Positions 36,017 through 45,935 of a DNA stretch of 64,000 nt are shown here, one piece after another. The translations under genes were made by a program, and so were the position numbers. The stretch comes from Zunongwangia profunda SM-A87 (lineage in GTDB: Bacteria; Bacteroidota; Bacteroidia; Flavobacteriales; Flavobacteriaceae). Below the pieces are notes generated by a model. The model worked only from the letters and a program-made list of their open reading frames with translations, searched no databases and was not told the origin of the DNA. Positions within the stretch are counted from its first letter, which is position 1. Each line of letters begins with the position of its first letter. The DNA lies in assembly GCF_000023465.1 (NCBI RefSeq), contig NC_014041.1:3106001-3170000 (forward strand), given 5' to 3'.

Positions 36017-38041
36017 ATGAGATACCTTTTTTTAATTTGCTTTTTATGTATGATGAATATTTCTGCTTTTGCGCAGGAATTTAAATATCATACCGTAAAG
36101 AAAGGAGAGACTGTTTACAGTATTTCTAAGGATTATAATGTTTCTGAAGAAGACATTTATAAATATAATCCTGACTCTAAAAATGGTATCGAAGAATCTT
36201 CTAAGCTGGTTATCCCTTTAGCCACGAAGGATAAAGGGATGCCTGCTAAAACAGGCTCTTCAAGTTTGGATCCCGTAAATTTTAAAGAACATACCGTTAA
36301 AAAGAAAGAAACTCTCTTTAGTTTATCTCAGCAATATAATGTAGAAATAGATGATATTAAACGGTATAATAAACAATTATACTCTAAAGAACTTCAAAAA
36401 GGAGAAACTATTCGTATTCCTGTTTTCAGAACTTTAGATCGGGTGGTTGCCAAGCCTAACAATATCTCTAAAGAAGAGATTCGCCAGAAATTTGATAAAA
36501 ATGAAGTGAGAGAGCATGTTGTTTTACCCAAAGAAACCAAATTTGGTATAGCCAGAAAATATGGTTTAACGGTAAAAGAACTGGAAGCCTTAAATCCCAC
36601 TGTAGATGTTTTGCAGCCCGGTATTATGCTTAGGGTTGGTACAAATGTCTCCCCAGATCCCGTGGTACTTTTAGATAAGAACTTTAAGTTTTACGAAGTA
36701 AAACCTCAAGAAACTTTATTTGGTTTAGCTCAGCGTTTTCATGTAACACAAGATTCTATATTAGCACTTAACCCAATTATAGAACAAGAAGGATTAGAAT
36801 GGGGCATGGTTTTAAAAGTTCCAAATCCAGAAGAACAAGACCCCGAAAACTGGGTGACCCCCACCCTAACCAGTGAAGCTGAAAAATTGCAAGGTGATAA
36901 AGTAAACCTTAAAGATTCTCTTTCCAATTTCAGTCCTAAAAACCTGGTATTTATGCTTCCTTATAGCCTTGATAAGGTTCAGGTAGATTCGGCAGGTACT
37001 GCTGCTTATAAAGACGCCATTTTAGACGATCGTGTTTTAAGAATAAGCCTGGATTTTTACAGCGGTGCTGCAATGGCCATTGAAGATGCAAAAGAATTAG
37101 GGATTTCTAGTCAGGTTAAAATTTATGATACCAAAAGAAGTGCTTCTGAGGTGATTAATCTTATCAATACCAAAAATTTTAATAATGTTGATGCAGTCAT
37201 TGGGCCTTTTTTACAATCGACTACAGAAGCCGCTGCAGAACGCTTAAGAATCAAAAATATTCCGGTATTCACACCACTTTCTGATAAAGAAATGAGCGGA
37301 GGTAATAATTTGTTCATCGCGCGTCCCGATCAACAAACGATGAGCAATACTATGCTCGATTACCTTCAGAAATTTGGAAAAGAGAAAAATGTGATCATTG
37401 TCTCAGATGCTAAATCTTTTGAAATTAAAAATAAATTATCTCAGATTTTTCCTGCAGCAAGATCTGTAAATGCTGTTGATGGTTATGTTTCAGAAACAAG
37501 CTTAAAAAGAGTATTATTGCCAGCCACACCAAACTGGATAATTTTAGAATCCAGCAGTGTGGGTGTGATAAGTAGTACCGTATCTGCATTAAATAGGTTA
37601 TTAAGGGACGATCTTGATATTACATTATTCACTACAAATAAAAATGATAGCTACGATAACGAAAGCATCAGTAACGAAGATTTAGGCAAATTATATTTCC
37701 ACTACCCATCGGTAGATAAAGAGTATAATCTAGAGTTTTCTGAGAATTTTATTAAAAAGTACCAAGAAGAGTATGGTGTTACTCCAAATCAATATGCCGT
37801 GCGGGGCTATGACCTAACCATGGATGTATTACTCCGTTTAGCTGCATCAAAAGATATTTACAGTTCTTTTAGCGATTATAAAGGCTTTACCGAATACAAC
37901 GAGAACAAATTTTTATATGAGCCGCAACCCGGAGGTGGTTTCAGAAATAAAGCAGTTTATATTCTTCAAATTAATCCGGATTTAACTTTACAAATAGCCG
38001 ATGACAGCCAAAGTAACATATTTAGGGAATTTAAGGACTGA
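36017..38041 (+). CDS. LysM and periplasmic-binding (PBP1)-fold envelope protein
   Basis: A 674-residue exported protein. Signal peptide (1-19). Four LysM repeats at about 24-68, 92-136, 165-207 and 228-272: YHTVKKGETVYSISKDYNVS, HTVKKKETLFSLSQQYNV, HVVLPKETKFGIARKYGLTV and YEVKPQETLFGLAQRFHVTQ. These bind peptidoglycan. Residues ~310-660 form a type-1 periplasmic-binding-like domain (ISLDFYSGAAMAIEDAKELG, VDAVIGPFLQSTTEAAAERL, YAVRGYDLTMDVLLRLA). This fused architecture is widespread in Flavobacteriaceae next to guaA; it resembles LpoA/branched-chain amino-acid binding proteins. Role probably envelope-related. Its end overlaps osmC by 41 nt. Confidence 0.86.
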   Translation: MRYLFLICFLCMMNISAFAQEFKYHTVKKGETVYSISKDYNVSEEDIYKYNPDSKNGIEESSKLVIPLATKDKGMPAKTGSSSLDPVNFKEHTVKKKETLFSLSQQYNVEIDDIKRYNKQLYSKELQKGETIRIPVFRTLDRVVAKPNNISKEEIRQKFDKNEVREHVVLPKETKFGIARKYGLTVKELEALNPTVDVLQPGIMLRVGTNVSPDPVVLLDKNFKFYEVKPQETLFGLAQRFHVTQDSILALNPIIEQEGLEWGMVLKVPNPEEQDPENWVTPTLTSEAEKLQGDKVNLKDSLSNFSPKNLVFMLPYSLDKVQVDSAGTAAYKDAILDDRVLRISLDFYSGAAMAIEDAKELGISSQVKIYDTKRSASEVINLINTKNFNNVDAVIGPFLQSTTEAAAERLRIKNIPVFTPLSDKEMSGGNNLFIARPDQQTMSNTMLDYLQKFGKEKNVIIVSDAKSFEIKNKLSQIFPAARSVNAVDGYVSETSLKRVLLPATPNWIILESSSVGVISSTVSALNRLLRDDLDITLFTTNKNDSYDNESISNEDLGKLYFHYPSVDKEYNLEFSENFIKKYQEEYGVTPNQYAVRGYDLTMDVLLRLAASKDIYSSFSDYKGFTEYNENKFLYEPQPGGGFRNKAVYILQINPDLTLQIADDSQSNIFREFKD

Positions 38042-38399
38042 AGCAGAACACCTGCAAAGCGGAACTAAAATCATAACAGATGCCCCTGTAGACAACCACG
38101 GAAAAGGGGAATCATTTTCTCCTACAGACACCGTAGCCACTGCTTTGGCGACCTGTATGCTTACAATAATGGGTATAAAAGCTGAAGCATTAGAAATCGC
38201 TATCGAAGGTACAACAGCCCAGGTGACCAAGACAATGGCTGCCAACCCACGACGAATTTCCAAGATTGAAGTAGTATTTAGCTTTCCCAAAAAATACGAT
38301 GATAAGGTGATGAAAGTTTTAGAAAATGCTGCAAGAACCTGCCCTGTTTTTTATAGTTTGCACCCAGATATGGAAAAAGAGATTCGTTTTATCTGGTAA
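38001..38399 (+). CDS. OsmC-family peroxidase-like protein
   Basis: A 132-residue OsmC/Ohr-like protein. The fold is visible from ITDAPVDNHGKGESFSPTDT and VATALATCMLTIMGIKAEAL, with the first redox Cys in ATCM, and the second in ARTCPVFYSLHPD. The two-Cys pair supports organic-hydroperoxide reduction. It overlaps the LysM gene by 41 nt and completes the guaA-LysM/PBP1-osmC group. Confidence 0.9.
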   Translation: MTAKVTYLGNLRTEAEHLQSGTKIITDAPVDNHGKGESFSPTDTVATALATCMLTIMGIKAEALEIAIEGTTAQVTKTMAANPRRISKIEVVFSFPKKYDDKVMKVLENAARTCPVFYSLHPDMEKEIRFIW

Positions 38400-38661
38400 A
38401 AATTTTGTTTAAGTAATTGCCATATATATTCTCTGTTTTTAGGACGAGGTGTATAGGAAAAAGAGCTCACACCAGCAGGTATTTGTTAGAAAGCTAAATT
38501 TTTATGCCAAGGTAATACCGTTTCCATATAGAGCCTTTAATTCCCTATATCAAAAGAAAAGTTAGCGAATATATTAAAGATGTCTAAGTTTTACCCTTTT
38601 TCCAGTCTTGCTAAAATAAATTTAAAAGAGATAATCCAACTAAAGCCTAAAACTTCAAAAT

Positions 38662-39207
38662 ATGAAAGCAGCACTAATTTTAATTGATGTTCAAAATGAT
38701 TATTTTGAAAATGGCAAAATGGAACTTTTTAAACCGGTAGAAGCAAGTTTAAAAGCAAAAAAAGTTTTGCAGCAATTTAGAGCTGAAGATTGGCCCGTAA
38801 TCCACGTACAACATATGTCAACTCGTGAAGATGCTACTTTTTTTATTCCAAAAACAAATGGAGTGGAAATTCACGAAAATGTAAGCCCGCTAAAAAAAGA
38901 AAAAGTGGTTGTAAAACATTTCCCGAATAGTTTTCGAGAGACCGATTTACTAAAAGCACTTCAAGAACAAAATATTAAGAGATTAGTAATTTGTGGCATG
39001 ATGACACATATGTGTGTTGATGCAACCACAAGGGCAGCTAAAGATTTTGGATTCGATTGTATTGTAATAGGCGATGCCTGTGCAACAAAAAATCTAGAAA
39101 TAAACGGTGAGACAGTAGATGCTGCTGAAGTACAAAAATCTTTTCTTGCTGCCTTAAATTATTTTTATTCCCGGGTGATGAATGCGGAAGAATATCTTCA
39201 GAATTAA
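38662..39207 (+). CDS. Isochorismatase-like cysteine hydrolase
   Basis: A 181-residue hydrolase. The catalytic triad of the isochorismatase/nicotinamidase fold is in place: Asp9 (LILIDVQNDYF), Lys85 (VVVKHFPNSF) and Cys118 in VICGMMTHMCVDATTRAAKD. Substrate (amide, N-carbamoyl compound) unknown. Stands alone behind a ~260-bp gap. Confidence 0.9.
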   Translation: MKAALILIDVQNDYFENGKMELFKPVEASLKAKKVLQQFRAEDWPVIHVQHMSTREDATFFIPKTNGVEIHENVSPLKKEKVVVKHFPNSFRETDLLKALQEQNIKRLVICGMMTHMCVDATTRAAKDFGFDCIVIGDACATKNLEINGETVDAAEVQKSFLAALNYFYSRVMNAEEYLQN

Positions 39208-39303
39208 AAGCAGAATTTCTAGAAATTTCGATTATTGATGTTACCTTCAATATAGTTTTTTGATTAGCTTGCATTTTTATTTAACTAACCTAATCAAAAA
39301 ATC

Positions 39304-39567
39304 ATGGAAGTTTATCATCAAAACGAACAACCTAACCTAATTACACCACAAAAATGGGCCTTATACATTTTTGTTGCCGGCTTACCTTTTATAGGCATCA
39401 TCATGCTACTGGTATGGGCTTTTGGCAGTGATCCCAATTATACACGCAAAAATTGGGCAAAAGGTATGCTATTGCTATATGTAATACTATTCATATTATC
39501 TATTATTTTCTTTGTATTCCTGGGAGGAATGGCATTCTTAACAAGCTTTGCGTCTCAGAATTACTAA
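39304..39567 (+). CDS. Small two-span membrane protein
   Basis: An 87-residue protein with two membrane segments (about 19-40 and 54-80) separated by a polar loop with GSDPNYTRKNWAKG. The loop's R-x-N-W-A-K motif is seen in many small Flavobacteriaceae membrane proteins of unknown function. No catalytic residue. Coding status is well supported by the clean start and composition. Confidence 0.65.
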   Translation: MEVYHQNEQPNLITPQKWALYIFVAGLPFIGIIMLLVWAFGSDPNYTRKNWAKGMLLLYVILFILSIIFFVFLGGMAFLTSFASQNY

Positions 39568-40002
39568 CCGAAGTTTAACCTCATACTTTCTGGAAATTGA
39601 GTAAAAACATTTTAAAAGATTTTGTTTTGAATTTTCAATGTTAGCTCTATCTCTATAATTTTTTACTAAAAAATATTTTTTTAAATTTTAAAACCTCAAA
39701 AATATAAATCGGATTTTATGAATTTCGAATTATAATTTTGAGGTTATTTTTTATTGTAATAAATTGTAAATGAAGCAAATCTATTTTTATCTTTTATGTT
39801 CTACCCCAAACATGAAATGAAGTAAGTAAACTTGAAGGGAAAGCTTGTGAGTATTTATTAGAAAATAATTTGTAAGTCGAGGCTCCCCGATCCAAAAATA
39901 ACTATCGGAACAGGGCCAGAACATTTAATCTCGACTATCGAGTAAATTAATTTTATGCGGTTCTTGTTTCAGGTGCTTCCTATATCCTAATTTCCATTCA
40001 TC
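39568..40002. other. Gene-free stretch with a possible long-range stem
   Basis: About 435 bp of AT-rich sequence before the large MG2/plug gene. GTCGAG (39876-39881) can pair with CTCGAC (39930-39935), enclosing CCGAT (39887-39891) with ATCGG (39904-39908). Weak and unproved as a structured leader. No gene seen. Confidence 0.35.
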
Positions 40003-42723
40003 ATGTCATCAAAAAGCTACTCATTGTTCCTAATTTTCTTCACTTTGTGGAATATAGCTTTTGCACAGGAAGAAAAAATCCTATCTAAAGCTGCCTATGC
40101 AGAAAAAATATATTTACAGTTTGATCGTGAGAATTATCCGGCAGGAAGCACCATATGGTTTAAATCAATGGTACTTAATTCTGTAGACCATAAGCCATCG
40201 CAGCGTTCAGGAGTACTTCATGTAGATCTTATAGGGCCCGAGAAACAATTGATCAACCAGAAACTTGTAAAAATTGTAGACGGAAGCGGTCATAATCATT
40301 TCGATATTCCCAAAAAAATGCCGCCTGGTATCTATAAAATACGGGCATATACCAGATGGAACCGTAATTTTGGGGAAGACTTTATTTTTTCAAAATATTT
40401 TAGAATTTTCCCTAAGATTCCCAAAACTGAGAAAGCCATTGAACATATCAATATTGTCGATAAAAAAGAGGGTGCTTTTCTGGAAGCGACTTTTAACCCT
40501 AATAAGCTAGATAGCCTTCAGAAACGTAAAATTTTAGTTGGATTATATTTAAATAATTCGAAACAGGATTCCTTAGAAATTAAAGCGAATAATGGTGTTT
40601 ATAAACTGTCCTATAAATTAAATGAAAAAACCGATTATATAAGCATCAATATGCTTACAGAAAACGGATTTACCGCAAGTAGGTCTATTAGTTTAGATGA
40701 AAATAAGGTAGACTTACAGCTATTGCCGGAAAGCGGAAGTTTATTAGACGGAACTGTAAATTTATTAGGAATAAAAGCCCTGGATTTTAAAGGTGATGGC
40801 CTGTATACTGAAGGTCTTATTCTAAATAAAAATAAAGATACTATCACCACATTTAAAACTAATAAATTTGGGATGGGAGTAACGGTAATAAGGCCTGAGG
40901 CTACGGAAGAATATATAGCTAAAATTACAAATATTGACAATGAAACTGAATATCCACTACCGGAAGTTTTAAAAAACGGAAACATTCTTTCTGTTAGGAG
41001 AACTGGGGACAGAGTTAGTTTAATCGCTTCGACAACTAATAAATCTGATTCGTTAATGATACGCATTAGTTTTAGAGGGATTAAGTTATTTGATATCAAA
41101 GGACCGGTAAAGGCTGGTCATTTTAATACCGCATTACCAGTACATGTTTTTCCCTATGGAATTCTTTGCTTTACCTTATTAAATGAAAATTATCAACCCG
41201 TAGCCGAGCGGTTATACTTTAATGATGTTGGAAAAAAGCAAGTTACCATTGCAGTAAAAACCAATAAAAATGAATATAGTTCACGTGAAAAAACAAGCCT
41301 TAGTATTCATGTTAAAGATAGCACAGGTAAGAATATAGCTGCCCAAATATCAGTGCTCGCATTGGCTAAGGAACCTTTAGGAGCAGAACAGCAAAAGGGA
41401 AACTCCATTCTCCCCTATTTTTACCTCACCTCTGAACTTCGGGGAAAAATAGAGCATCCAGGTTTATATTTTAATAGGGATGATATTTACCGTTTGCGGG
41501 ATATTGATGCGTTATTGCTCACACAGGGATGGCGAAAATACAAATATGACACTACTAGCATTGTTTTCGATTATCCTGAAGAACCAGTCCTGGCTATTGA
41601 CGGAAAGGTAAGCGGGAACATTTTTAATAAGCCTAAGGAAGATGTAGAATTATCCTTTATAGCTTTAGGAGAGCAACCTGTAGTACAAACCTATAATACC
41701 GATAGTTTGGGTAGATTTTATTTTAATGTTGATTTTTTAAATGAAGAAAACCGGGAAATTGTCATACAAAGCAAAAAAGATGGAAATAAAAGAAATTTTG
41801 ATATAGCAATTAATGATCCTGAAAGCTTGCCGATAATCTTTGAAAACCGACAAAAAATCGAGAAGCCTGATAGTACTTTTTCTGAAATTGTAAACTATGA
41901 ACAACGTCTGCAACAAAAGCAACTTTCTTATGAATTAGCCGAAGGGGTGACGCAATTAGATGAAGTGGTTTTAGAAGCTTACAATATGACTGAAGAACGT
42001 AAGAAAACAGCAGATCTAGCCGGAAAGCCGGATATAGTAATCGATGGTAAGGATATTCAGGAAAAAGAAAAAAACTGGTCTTATGGACTTTACAGCGTTT
42101 TACTTTTCAATTTCCCAGAGGATATAAGAATTCAAAGAGATATCGAAGAACCGGGCGGCGCTTTACAGGCTAAAGTTATAGGTGGTGCCGGCACCACTAT
42201 TTTAATGATGGACGGTATGGTAATAAACAATCTTAATTATTCGTTAGTTCCCAATATTCCGCCTAGCGAAGTAAAAAGTGTAGAGGTTATACGATTTGCC
42301 AAGCATTTTAGTCGATTATACATGCAAGCCTATCCATTCGCAAGCCCTATGGAAGTCCCGCCAACCGGTGATGTGATTGCCATCTATACGCATGGGAAGC
42401 AAGGAATTTTTGGAGCACAAAAACCAAAGGGTATTCTTAGAACTTCCATTAAAGGATACTCTCCCACTAAAGAATTTTATCAGCCCGATTATACGAACCA
42501 AGAACGTTTTAAAAGTAATGAACCAGATTTAAGAAGCGTGGTGTACTGGCAACCGCAGATAAATATTGAAAATGGGGAACCTGCACAGGTTTCCTATTTT
42601 AATCCGGATAATACGGAACAAATAATAGTGATCATCGAAGCAATCACGCCTGACGGAGGAATTGGGTATCATGAATTCACCTATCCGGTAATACAAAAGG
42701 ATATAAAAGATATTCCTAATTAA
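40003..42723 (+). CDS. Large secreted MG2-like/TonB-plug-like protein
   Basis: A 906-residue exported protein (signal peptide 1-22, ending IAFAQ). The N terminus has an alpha-2-macroglobulin MG2-like fold: KIYLQFDRENYPAGSTIWFK and MPPGIYKIRAYTRWNRNFGE. Further beta-sandwich repeats follow. Near 640-780 there is a short plug-like region (VVLEAYNMTEERKK, GGAGTTILMMDGMVINNLNY, IPPSEVKSVEVIRFAKHFSR). No barrel follows, so it is not a complete TonB-dependent receptor. This architecture is common in Flavobacteriaceae and unassigned. It may act at the outer membrane with other envelope proteins. It ends tail-to-tail, overlapping the next gene's end by 4 nt. Confidence 0.78.
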   Translation: MSSKSYSLFLIFFTLWNIAFAQEEKILSKAAYAEKIYLQFDRENYPAGSTIWFKSMVLNSVDHKPSQRSGVLHVDLIGPEKQLINQKLVKIVDGSGHNHFDIPKKMPPGIYKIRAYTRWNRNFGEDFIFSKYFRIFPKIPKTEKAIEHINIVDKKEGAFLEATFNPNKLDSLQKRKILVGLYLNNSKQDSLEIKANNGVYKLSYKLNEKTDYISINMLTENGFTASRSISLDENKVDLQLLPESGSLLDGTVNLLGIKALDFKGDGLYTEGLILNKNKDTITTFKTNKFGMGVTVIRPEATEEYIAKITNIDNETEYPLPEVLKNGNILSVRRTGDRVSLIASTTNKSDSLMIRISFRGIKLFDIKGPVKAGHFNTALPVHVFPYGILCFTLLNENYQPVAERLYFNDVGKKQVTIAVKTNKNEYSSREKTSLSIHVKDSTGKNIAAQISVLALAKEPLGAEQQKGNSILPYFYLTSELRGKIEHPGLYFNRDDIYRLRDIDALLLTQGWRKYKYDTTSIVFDYPEEPVLAIDGKVSGNIFNKPKEDVELSFIALGEQPVVQTYNTDSLGRFYFNVDFLNEENREIVIQSKKDGNKRNFDIAINDPESLPIIFENRQKIEKPDSTFSEIVNYEQRLQQKQLSYELAEGVTQLDEVVLEAYNMTEERKKTADLAGKPDIVIDGKDIQEKEKNWSYGLYSVLLFNFPEDIRIQRDIEEPGGALQAKVIGGAGTTILMMDGMVINNLNYSLVPNIPPSEVKSVEVIRFAKHFSRLYMQAYPFASPMEVPPTGDVIAIYTHGKQGIFGAQKPKGILRTSIKGYSPTKEFYQPDYTNQERFKSNEPDLRSVVYWQPQINIENGEPAQVSYFNPDNTEQIIVIIEAITPDGGIGYHEFTYPVIQKDIKDIPN

Positions 42724-43664
42724 TATTGATGTAATTGAGATTGTACACTTTCGAACTCGTCAACGATTTCTTTTACAATCTCTGCGGCGGGTTTGATCGT
42801 TTTAATTAAGCCTGAAATTTGACCAATTTCGAGTTCTCCTTCTATCAGATCACCTTCAAACATGCCTTTTTTGGCACGGGCGCGACCCAAGAGCTGTTGT
42901 AATTCTTCTTTAGAAGGACTTTTTTGATAAAGTGTTTCAATATCTTCGAAGAATTTATTTTTAAGTAAACGAACGGGAGCCAATTCTTTTAGTGTTAATT
43001 TAGTATCACCTTCCTGAGCGTTCACCACCATTTCCTTAAATTTAATGTGAGAAGAGGCTTCTTCAGAAGCGACAAAGCGGCTGCCAATTTGTACGGCATC
43101 GGCTCCTAAAACCATCGCTGCAAGCATACCACGCCCGGTAGCAATTCCACCGGCTGCGATAAGTGGAATTTCCAACTTTTCCCTAACCATAGGAATTAAG
43201 GTAAAGGTCGTGGTTTCATCACGCCCATTATGCCCACCAGCTTCAAATCCCTCGGCAACCACAGCGTCTACTCCAGCCTCCTGAGATTTTAAAGCAAATT
43301 TTACACTACTTACTACATGAACAACAATAATCCCATGTTCTTGCAAATGAGAAGTCCAGGTTGTTGGATTCCCAGCTGATGTAAAAACGATTGGAACTTT
43401 CTCTGCAACAATAATTTTTATAATCTCTTCCACATTGGGATAGAGCATAGGAACATTTACAGCAAAAGGCTTGTTGGTCGCTTTTTTACATTTTATAAGA
43501 TGTTCTTTAAGCACTTCAGGATACATAGATCCGGCGCCAATGATTCCAAGTCCACCAGCATTGCTAACAGCGCTTGCCAGTTTCCAGCCACTTGCCCAGA
43601 CCATACCGGCCTGGATAAGTGGATATTTTATATTTAAAAGTTTGGTTATTCTATTTGTAGCCAT
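42720..43664 (-). CDS. Nitronate monooxygenase / FabK-like flavoprotein
   Basis: A 314-residue FMN-dependent TIM barrel of the 2-nitropropane dioxygenase group. Motifs: YPLIQAGMVWASGWKLASAV, SNAGGLGIIGAG, VFTSAGNPTTW, VVAEGFEAGGHNGRDETTTF with the active-site histidine, IPLIAAGGIATGRGMLAAMV and LGADAVQIGSRFVAS. Either nitronate monooxygenase or an enoyl-ACP reductase of the FabK type; the GGHNGRD motif fits the nitronate group. It starts just upstream of the mnmA stop, on the same strand, and may share its transcript. Confidence 0.85.
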   Translation of the reverse strand: MATNRITKLLNIKYPLIQAGMVWASGWKLASAVSNAGGLGIIGAGSMYPEVLKEHLIKCKKATNKPFAVNVPMLYPNVEEIIKIIVAEKVPIVFTSAGNPTTWTSHLQEHGIIVVHVVSSVKFALKSQEAGVDAVVAEGFEAGGHNGRDETTTFTLIPMVREKLEIPLIAAGGIATGRGMLAAMVLGADAVQIGSRFVASEEASSHIKFKEMVVNAQEGDTKLTLKELAPVRLLKNKFFEDIETLYQKSPSKEELQQLLGRARAKKGMFEGDLIEGELEIGQISGLIKTIKPAAEIVKEIVDEFESVQSQLHQY

Positions 43665-43685
43665 TGCAGGTTTGTTTCCCGCAAT

Positions 43686-44873
43686 TTAAGAAATTACACC
43701 AGATCCTAATAATTCTTCGCCATCATACCAGGCCACAAACTGGCCTTCGGTAATAGAAGCCTGTGGTGTTTTAAAAACTACATACATACCTTGTTCGGTT
43801 TGATATAAAGTTGCCTCCTGTAAAGGTTGCCGGTATCTTATCCTTGCCTTTAGCTCTAAGCTTTCGCCCGGTTTTAAACTTAAGTCTTTTCTTACCCAGT
43901 GTACTTCATCTTCATTAATAAAAAGTCCTTTTCGATAAATTCCGGGATGTTTTTTTCCCTGCCCGGTATAAATAACATTGTCTTCAACATCTGTATCGAT
44001 TACAAAAAGTGGTTCTGGAGTACCTCCTACAGCTAAACCTTTACGTTGTCCCTTAGTAAAATAATGAGCACCCTGATGCTTTCCTACAACTTTACCATCC
44101 TGAGGCTGATATTGGTATTTTTGAGATAGAAATTTTAATTCTTCAATTTTAGATTCAAATTCGGGAATACCAGTTTGGTAGGTTTCGCTATCCGGTTTTA
44201 TCTCGACAATATTCCCTTCTTTCGGCTTTAATTTTTGCTGAAGAAAATCTGGCAAGCGTACTTTTCCTATAAAACAAAGTCCCTGCGAATCTTTTTTATC
44301 GGCAGTTACCAGTTCCTGTTCGGCAGCAATCCTACGAACCTCTGATTTTTGAAGTTCCCCAATAGGAAATAAGGTTTTTGAAAGTTGCTCCTGGGTAAGC
44401 TGACATAAAAAATAAGACTGATCTTTGTTATTATCTTTTCCTGATAATAGCTGATATATTTTTTCTCCGTTTTTTTCAATTTCTCCTTTACGGCAGTAAT
44501 GACCGGTGGCCACATAGTCTGCTCCCAGAGAAAGTGCTATTTTCATAAATACATCAAACTTGATCTCACGATTACATAACACGTCTGGATTTGGTGTTCG
44601 ACCACGTTCGTATTCATTAAACATATAGTCGACGATACGTTCTTTATATTGTTCGCTTAAGTCTACCGTTTGGAATGGGATTCCTAATTTCTCAGCAACG
44701 ATCATCGCATCATTACTGTCTTCTAACCATGGACATTCGTCTGAAATCGTCACCGAATCGTCATGCCAGTTTTTCATAAACAATCCTATAACCTCATAAC
44801 CCTGTTCTTTTAAAAGATAGGCTGAAACACTACTATCTACACCTCCTGAGAGTCCTACTACAACTTTTTTCAT
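43686..44873 (-). CDS. mnmA: tRNA-specific 2-thiouridylase MnmA
   Basis: A 395-residue enzyme that makes 2-thiouridine at wobble position 34 of Lys/Glu/Gln tRNAs. The PP-loop is [15 protein letters not shown]; the catalytic cysteines are Cys100 in [15 protein letters not shown] and Cys200 in [24 protein letters not shown] and [15 protein letters not shown] are further family blocks. Full length. Monocistronic or leading the nitronate monooxygenase gene. Confidence 0.97.
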   Translation of the reverse strand: MKKVVVGLSGGVDSSVSAYLLKEQGYEVIGLFMKNWHDDSVTISDECPWLEDSNDAMIVAEKLGIPFQTVDLSEQYKERIVDYMFNEYERGRTPNPDVLCNREIKFDVFMKIALSLGADYVATGHYCRKGEIEKNGEKIYQLLSGKDNNKDQSYFLCQLTQEQLSKTLFPIGELQKSEVRRIAAEQELVTADKKDSQGLCFIGKVRLPDFLQQKLKPKEGNIVEIKPDSETYQTGIPEFESKIEELKFLSQKYQYQPQDGKVVGKHQGAHYFTKGQRKGLAVGGTPEPLFVIDTDVEDNVIYTGQGKKHPGIYRKGLFINEDEVHWVRKDLSLKPGESLELKARIRYRQPLQEATLYQTEQGMYVVFKTPQASITEGQFVAWYDGEELLGSGVIS

Positions 44874-44950
44874 AGAATTTAAGCTTGATCGATCAATTCT
44901 TTTGTGATTAATCGTATATAAAGTCGAAATAAAGTGTGTAAAATTACGAA

Positions 44951-44979
44951 ATAAAAAAAGGTGACGAAAGCCACCTTTT
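44951..44979 (-). terminator. Terminator downstream of the MORN/YwqK-like gene
   Basis: AAAAGGTG (44956-44963) pairs with CACCTTTT (44972-44979). On the minus strand it is followed by a T-run. It separates the MORN gene from mnmA. Confidence 0.75.
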
Positions 44980-45043
44980 GATTTGTATCTAATTTTACTC
45001 GATAATCATGATCACTGGATTTAGTTAGGCCTGAATGATATTA

Positions 45044-45712
45044 TTATTTTCTTTGTTGATCTTCAATTCGTCTCCCGTTTTTATAATCACCTTCTGCCAC
45101 TAAACTACCTTCAGGATTATAATAAGTTTGATGACCGTCTAATTCTCCATTTTTATAATTAAGATCTTGTAAAAGCTGTCCATTATCTGCATAAATCTGA
45201 CTGCTCCCATTTTTAATTCCGTTAAGGTAATTTGTCTTTTCTCCTACTTTTCCATTTTTAAAATAAGTGATTTGTAAACCATTTAACTCATCATTTTTGT
45301 AATATTCCGTCATCATTATTTGGTCACTTTTATGATGGTACGTGATCCATTTGCCCGCTCTTTTTTTATTCAGCATCATTCCCTCACTAATTACCTCTCC
45401 CTGCTGGGTGTAATACTTTACCGCAATAGAATCGCTACCAGTATCAAAATCCATAATTGCACTTGGATGCTTTTCGTAACCTTTTTTATAGAATTTGAAC
45501 TTTCCCGTTTCCTTTCCATGATTAAAGGTTCCTTCGAATTTAGTTTGATTGCTTCCAGGAAAATTTACTTTCCATTCGCCGTGCCTTTTGCCCTGCGCAT
45601 CATTCAAATTTGGTCCCTCCTGAGCATTTAAGTTTTGCAGGGTCAAAAAAAGCAAGCTCAAAATTGCGATTTTAGATATTAGCCTTTTTGAAGTTAAATG
45701 AAATAAGCTCAT
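45044..45712 (-). CDS. Exported MORN/YwqK-like repeat protein
   Basis: A 222-residue protein with a signal peptide (about 1-30, ending LNAQ). At least six MORN-variant repeats of ~20-24 residues follow: GKRHGEWKVNFPGSNQTKFE, KKRAGKWITYHHKSDQIMMT, NDELNGLQITYFKNGKVGEK, NGIKNGSSQIYADNGQLLQD and NGELDGHQTYYNPEGSLVAE. Such proteins are labelled YwqK-family antitoxin-like, but no toxin gene is adjacent and the protein is exported, so a toxin-antitoxin role is doubtful. Likely a cell-envelope scaffold. Confidence 0.78.
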   Translation of the reverse strand: MSLFHLTSKRLISKIAILSLLFLTLQNLNAQEGPNLNDAQGKRHGEWKVNFPGSNQTKFEGTFNHGKETGKFKFYKKGYEKHPSAIMDFDTGSDSIAVKYYTQQGEVISEGMMLNKKRAGKWITYHHKSDQIMMTEYYKNDELNGLQITYFKNGKVGEKTNYLNGIKNGSSQIYADNGQLLQDLNYKNGELDGHQTYYNPEGSLVAEGDYKNGRRIEDQQRK

Positions 45713-45935
45713 TATTTTGTTGATTTTTAAGCGAATAAATTTAGTTTAAACATTGGGTTTTGAAAAATTGAATCTTTCAATATAGCTTTAACTCTTCGAA
45801 ACCAATATTTTATCAAGATGGGTATAATTGGTTTTCCAATTTTAAAAGCCTCAATCAGGTTTTTCATATTAACAGAGATTACACAAATATTAATTATTCT
45901 CTGCTTATTTTAGTCTTTATTTAAAACTAAAATTG

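Noticed and set aside
36017..38041. LysM/PBP1 protein as an ABC-transporter substrate-binding protein
   Set aside because: No permease or ATPase genes nearby, and four LysM repeats point to peptidoglycan attachment.
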